Made by a program: the position numbers and the translations under genes. 14,557 bases of DNA, taken from NCBI GenBank assembly GCA_021405325.1, contig QWII01000163.1:1-14557 (forward strand), read 5' to 3'. The notes beneath the pieces are model-generated. The model was not told the DNA's origin and ran no database searches. It saw only the letters and a list, made by a program, of their open reading frames with translations. The stretch comes from Caldilinea sp. CFX5 (GTDB lineage: Bacteria; Chloroflexota; Anaerolineae; Caldilineales; Caldilineaceae). Below, piece after piece: positions 14,001 through 14,557 of the stretch; position 1 is the first letter of the stretch; each line of letters begins with the position of its first letter.

Positions 14001-14545
14001 CGGTTGATGAGATCCATGCACCGGTCGGCACAACGATTGTCTACTGTTATACCCTGCGTAACATCGGCGACGCACCGTTGACTACCCACACCTTGGTGGA
14101 TAGTCACCTGGGATTATTGCTGACCAGTCATGTCCATGAAGTAGCGCCAGGAGCGACGTTCTCGGTCACCTTTACGCAGACGTTGACAATCAGCACGACC
14201 AACGTCGCTACCTGGACGGTCACCAGTGCGACAGAGCAGGGAGTGGCGGCGCCAACCACGAACATGGCACGCAATGCCGCCACCGTCCGTATCGCCGGCC
14301 CCGCCGATGACAGTGACGACGACACCATCCCCGATAATCAGGAGAAAGCTGGCGACATAGATGGCGACAATATCCCCAACTTCTTGGATACCGATGCGGA
14401 TGGTGATGGGAAACTCGATAAAGAGGAAGTGGGCAGCAATCCGGCGCAACCGGTGGATAGTGATCAGGATGGCATTCCTGACTATCTCGATCAGCAGAGC
14501 GGGGTGCTGCAACGGCAGCTTTTCTTGCCGGTAGTGAAACGGTGA
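11051..14545 (+). CDS. secreted repeat-built surface protein (seven carboxypeptidase-regulatory-like repeats, two cadherin/VCBS-like domains, DUF11-like domain, Ca-binding Asp repeats)
   Basis: This is a 1164-residue exported protein. The signal peptide is basic MRR, then a hydrophobic core (10-20) and a probable cut after ANA (28). Seven tandem beta-sandwich repeats of about 104 residues lie at roughly 33-136, 138-234, 236-343, 345-452, 455-555, 558-661 and 664-766. Each opens with a GKVTD-like strand, has a GNYxxxGLxxGxYRxxF middle and an EFYNNA-like stretch, and ends INAQL-like. Two cadherin-like/VCBS-type domains follow (775-866, 871-966; LANDRTEAG, DGSFTYTHNGD, NDPPVAGNDSATVSRG). A DUF11-like domain follows (967-1082; TTIVYCYTLRNIGDAPLTTH). 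Asp-rich thrombospondin-type-3-like calcium motifs (DSDDDTIPDNQE, DIDGDNIPNFLDTDADGDG, DSDQDGIPDYLD) occupy 1086-1147. The C-terminus is QRQLFLPVVKR. It probably acts as a cell-surface stalk or adhesin. No enzymatic domain is visible. Confidence 0.92.
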   Translation: MRRVLTGCCISAVVILIILFGKGWVANAQGGGVIRGKVTGDGNVALSNVTVRAYYKEDITGIIQWTYAGQVTTDSTGNYTISGLNAGIYHISFNEVFPVPGYFAEFYNNAADQFSATDIPLAAGATVSNINARLSSGAHIQGKVTDLQGKALSNIRVLALDNNNSFQAAFETDANGNYAIRSLTAGSYRIVFEDTRQPSIYRRGYFNNALEQENATVITVATDQIVDNINMQLNRLSFITGKVTDVQNRPLANIQLTAQQSSMEEIGEVISEVWHDRVFAQTDIGGNYILGGLPEGTYRVRFSDPGGWKYSREYYNNTVDPKAASLLTVTLNTTTTNINAQLALRGAITGRIINRQGEPLDQVEVTAEARDISLPVNRWEVARITRSNANGEYTLCCLDADSYRLRFLDTQNRYMAEYYNHVYYDYNSPLDDVTMVTVTAEITTTGIDAQLSRPSTLISRVTNQQNQPISDLSLTLYRYSSVGNGEWYNTYIYPDRIQDAYVMGVRPGRYRLQFEDGRDPDRYVGEFYDNAPDINTAKDITVTEEATVTITAVLADKARVDGRVTDHNGASIPNIMVSAWRLFPSHQQSSWQQVANTNTDPNGYYSLSGLTPDTYRIGFAVMYPPGAFAGEFYDNASMIDDATDIVVREGEATLHIDAQLGRPGRLSGRVTNTNGEPLADIVVGFYLYLHSDSNNSHWYPAGSTQTDFNGVYTSPGLGSGLYRVGFQDYRNIYHSGYYPHAGYLENAATVSVTSEITLTDINIQLPTNPFLWPPFAQDDQLVIMEGATSSTLTTGMSSVLANDRTEAGPLQATIVALPSHGVVNLNLDGSFTYTHNGDEAASDFFTYSVNDGARQSNVARVAITVQPINDPPVAGNDSATVSRGQSVTVLDSGTKSLIANDSDPDSIILTATLKTGPTHGVATINANGTFTYTHDGSAGATDSFAYQATDNLGASAVATVTVLINPFTFSKTVGIAGIKPLCTPVDEIHAPVGTTIVYCYTLRNIGDAPLTTHTLVDSHLGLLLTSHVHEVAPGATFSVTFTQTLTISTTNVATWTVTSATEQGVAAPTTNMARNAATVRIAGPADDSDDDTIPDNQEKAGDIDGDNIPNFLDTDADGDGKLDKEEVGSNPAQPVDSDQDGIPDYLDQQSGVLQRQLFLPVVKR

Positions 14546-14557
14546 CCTAAAGCCGCA

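Overview
The window most likely comes from a Chloroflexota-type bacterium (Anaerolineae/Caldilinea/Herpetosiphon-like). This is inferred from a giant secreted protein with carboxypeptidase-regulatory-like repeats that ends in the short tail LFLPVVKR, from an Rhs protein of the style common in that phylum, and from small intergenic dyads built on TTGGTTCGT and the loop GAGCTTGTCGA. No rRNA, tRNA or other strong taxonomic marker is present, so the assignment is moderate at best.

Positions 1-5740, plus strand, are a polymorphic-toxin (Rhs) accessory island. A 5'-truncated Rhs gene (in frame from 82, first usable ATG 214, stop 1974) carries YD repeats, the Rhs core and a 226-residue variable C-terminus. 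A small three-helix membrane protein follows 8 nt later (1983-2273) and is a candidate immunity protein. Next comes a displaced C-terminal cassette, a start-less Hint domain fused to an unassigned His-rich toxin-like domain (2340-3086), followed 4 nt later by its likely SUKH (SMI1/KNR4) immunity gene (3091-3579). A 372-nt spacer holds a 21-bp hairpin and an 85-bp MITE-like element with a 5-bp target duplication. After it come four further small genes without a recognisable toxin partner: a second SUKH gene, a DUF6756-like gene, an unrecognised soluble protein and a two-helix membrane protein. This looks like an immunity bank. The island is AT-richer than its flanks, and the change begins near the end of the Rhs core.

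Positions 5825-10589 are five minus-strand genes, transcribed right to left. The first is a TPR + proline-rich linker + classical AAA ATPase. It overlaps by ATGA with a TPR protein that has a multi-helix membrane domain, and next to that lies an alpha/beta hydrolase. These three look like one transcription unit, and together they suggest a membrane-tethered unfoldase/remodelling system of unknown purpose. Downstream, past a perfect 31-bp inverted repeat, are a DUF4062/TIR-like protein and a DinB-like protein. A second, diverged copy of the same inverted repeat separates the DinB gene from the convergent toxin island.

Positions 10590-11050 are a divergent intergenic region. It holds a candidate promoter with an operator-like dyad for the AAA operon, a 59-bp palindromic mini-element flanked by an 8-bp direct repeat, and a TTGACA-type promoter with a ~200-nt leader for the last gene. 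Positions 11051-14545 encode a 1164-residue secreted, repeat-built surface protein. No CRISPR array, tRNA or rRNA was seen.
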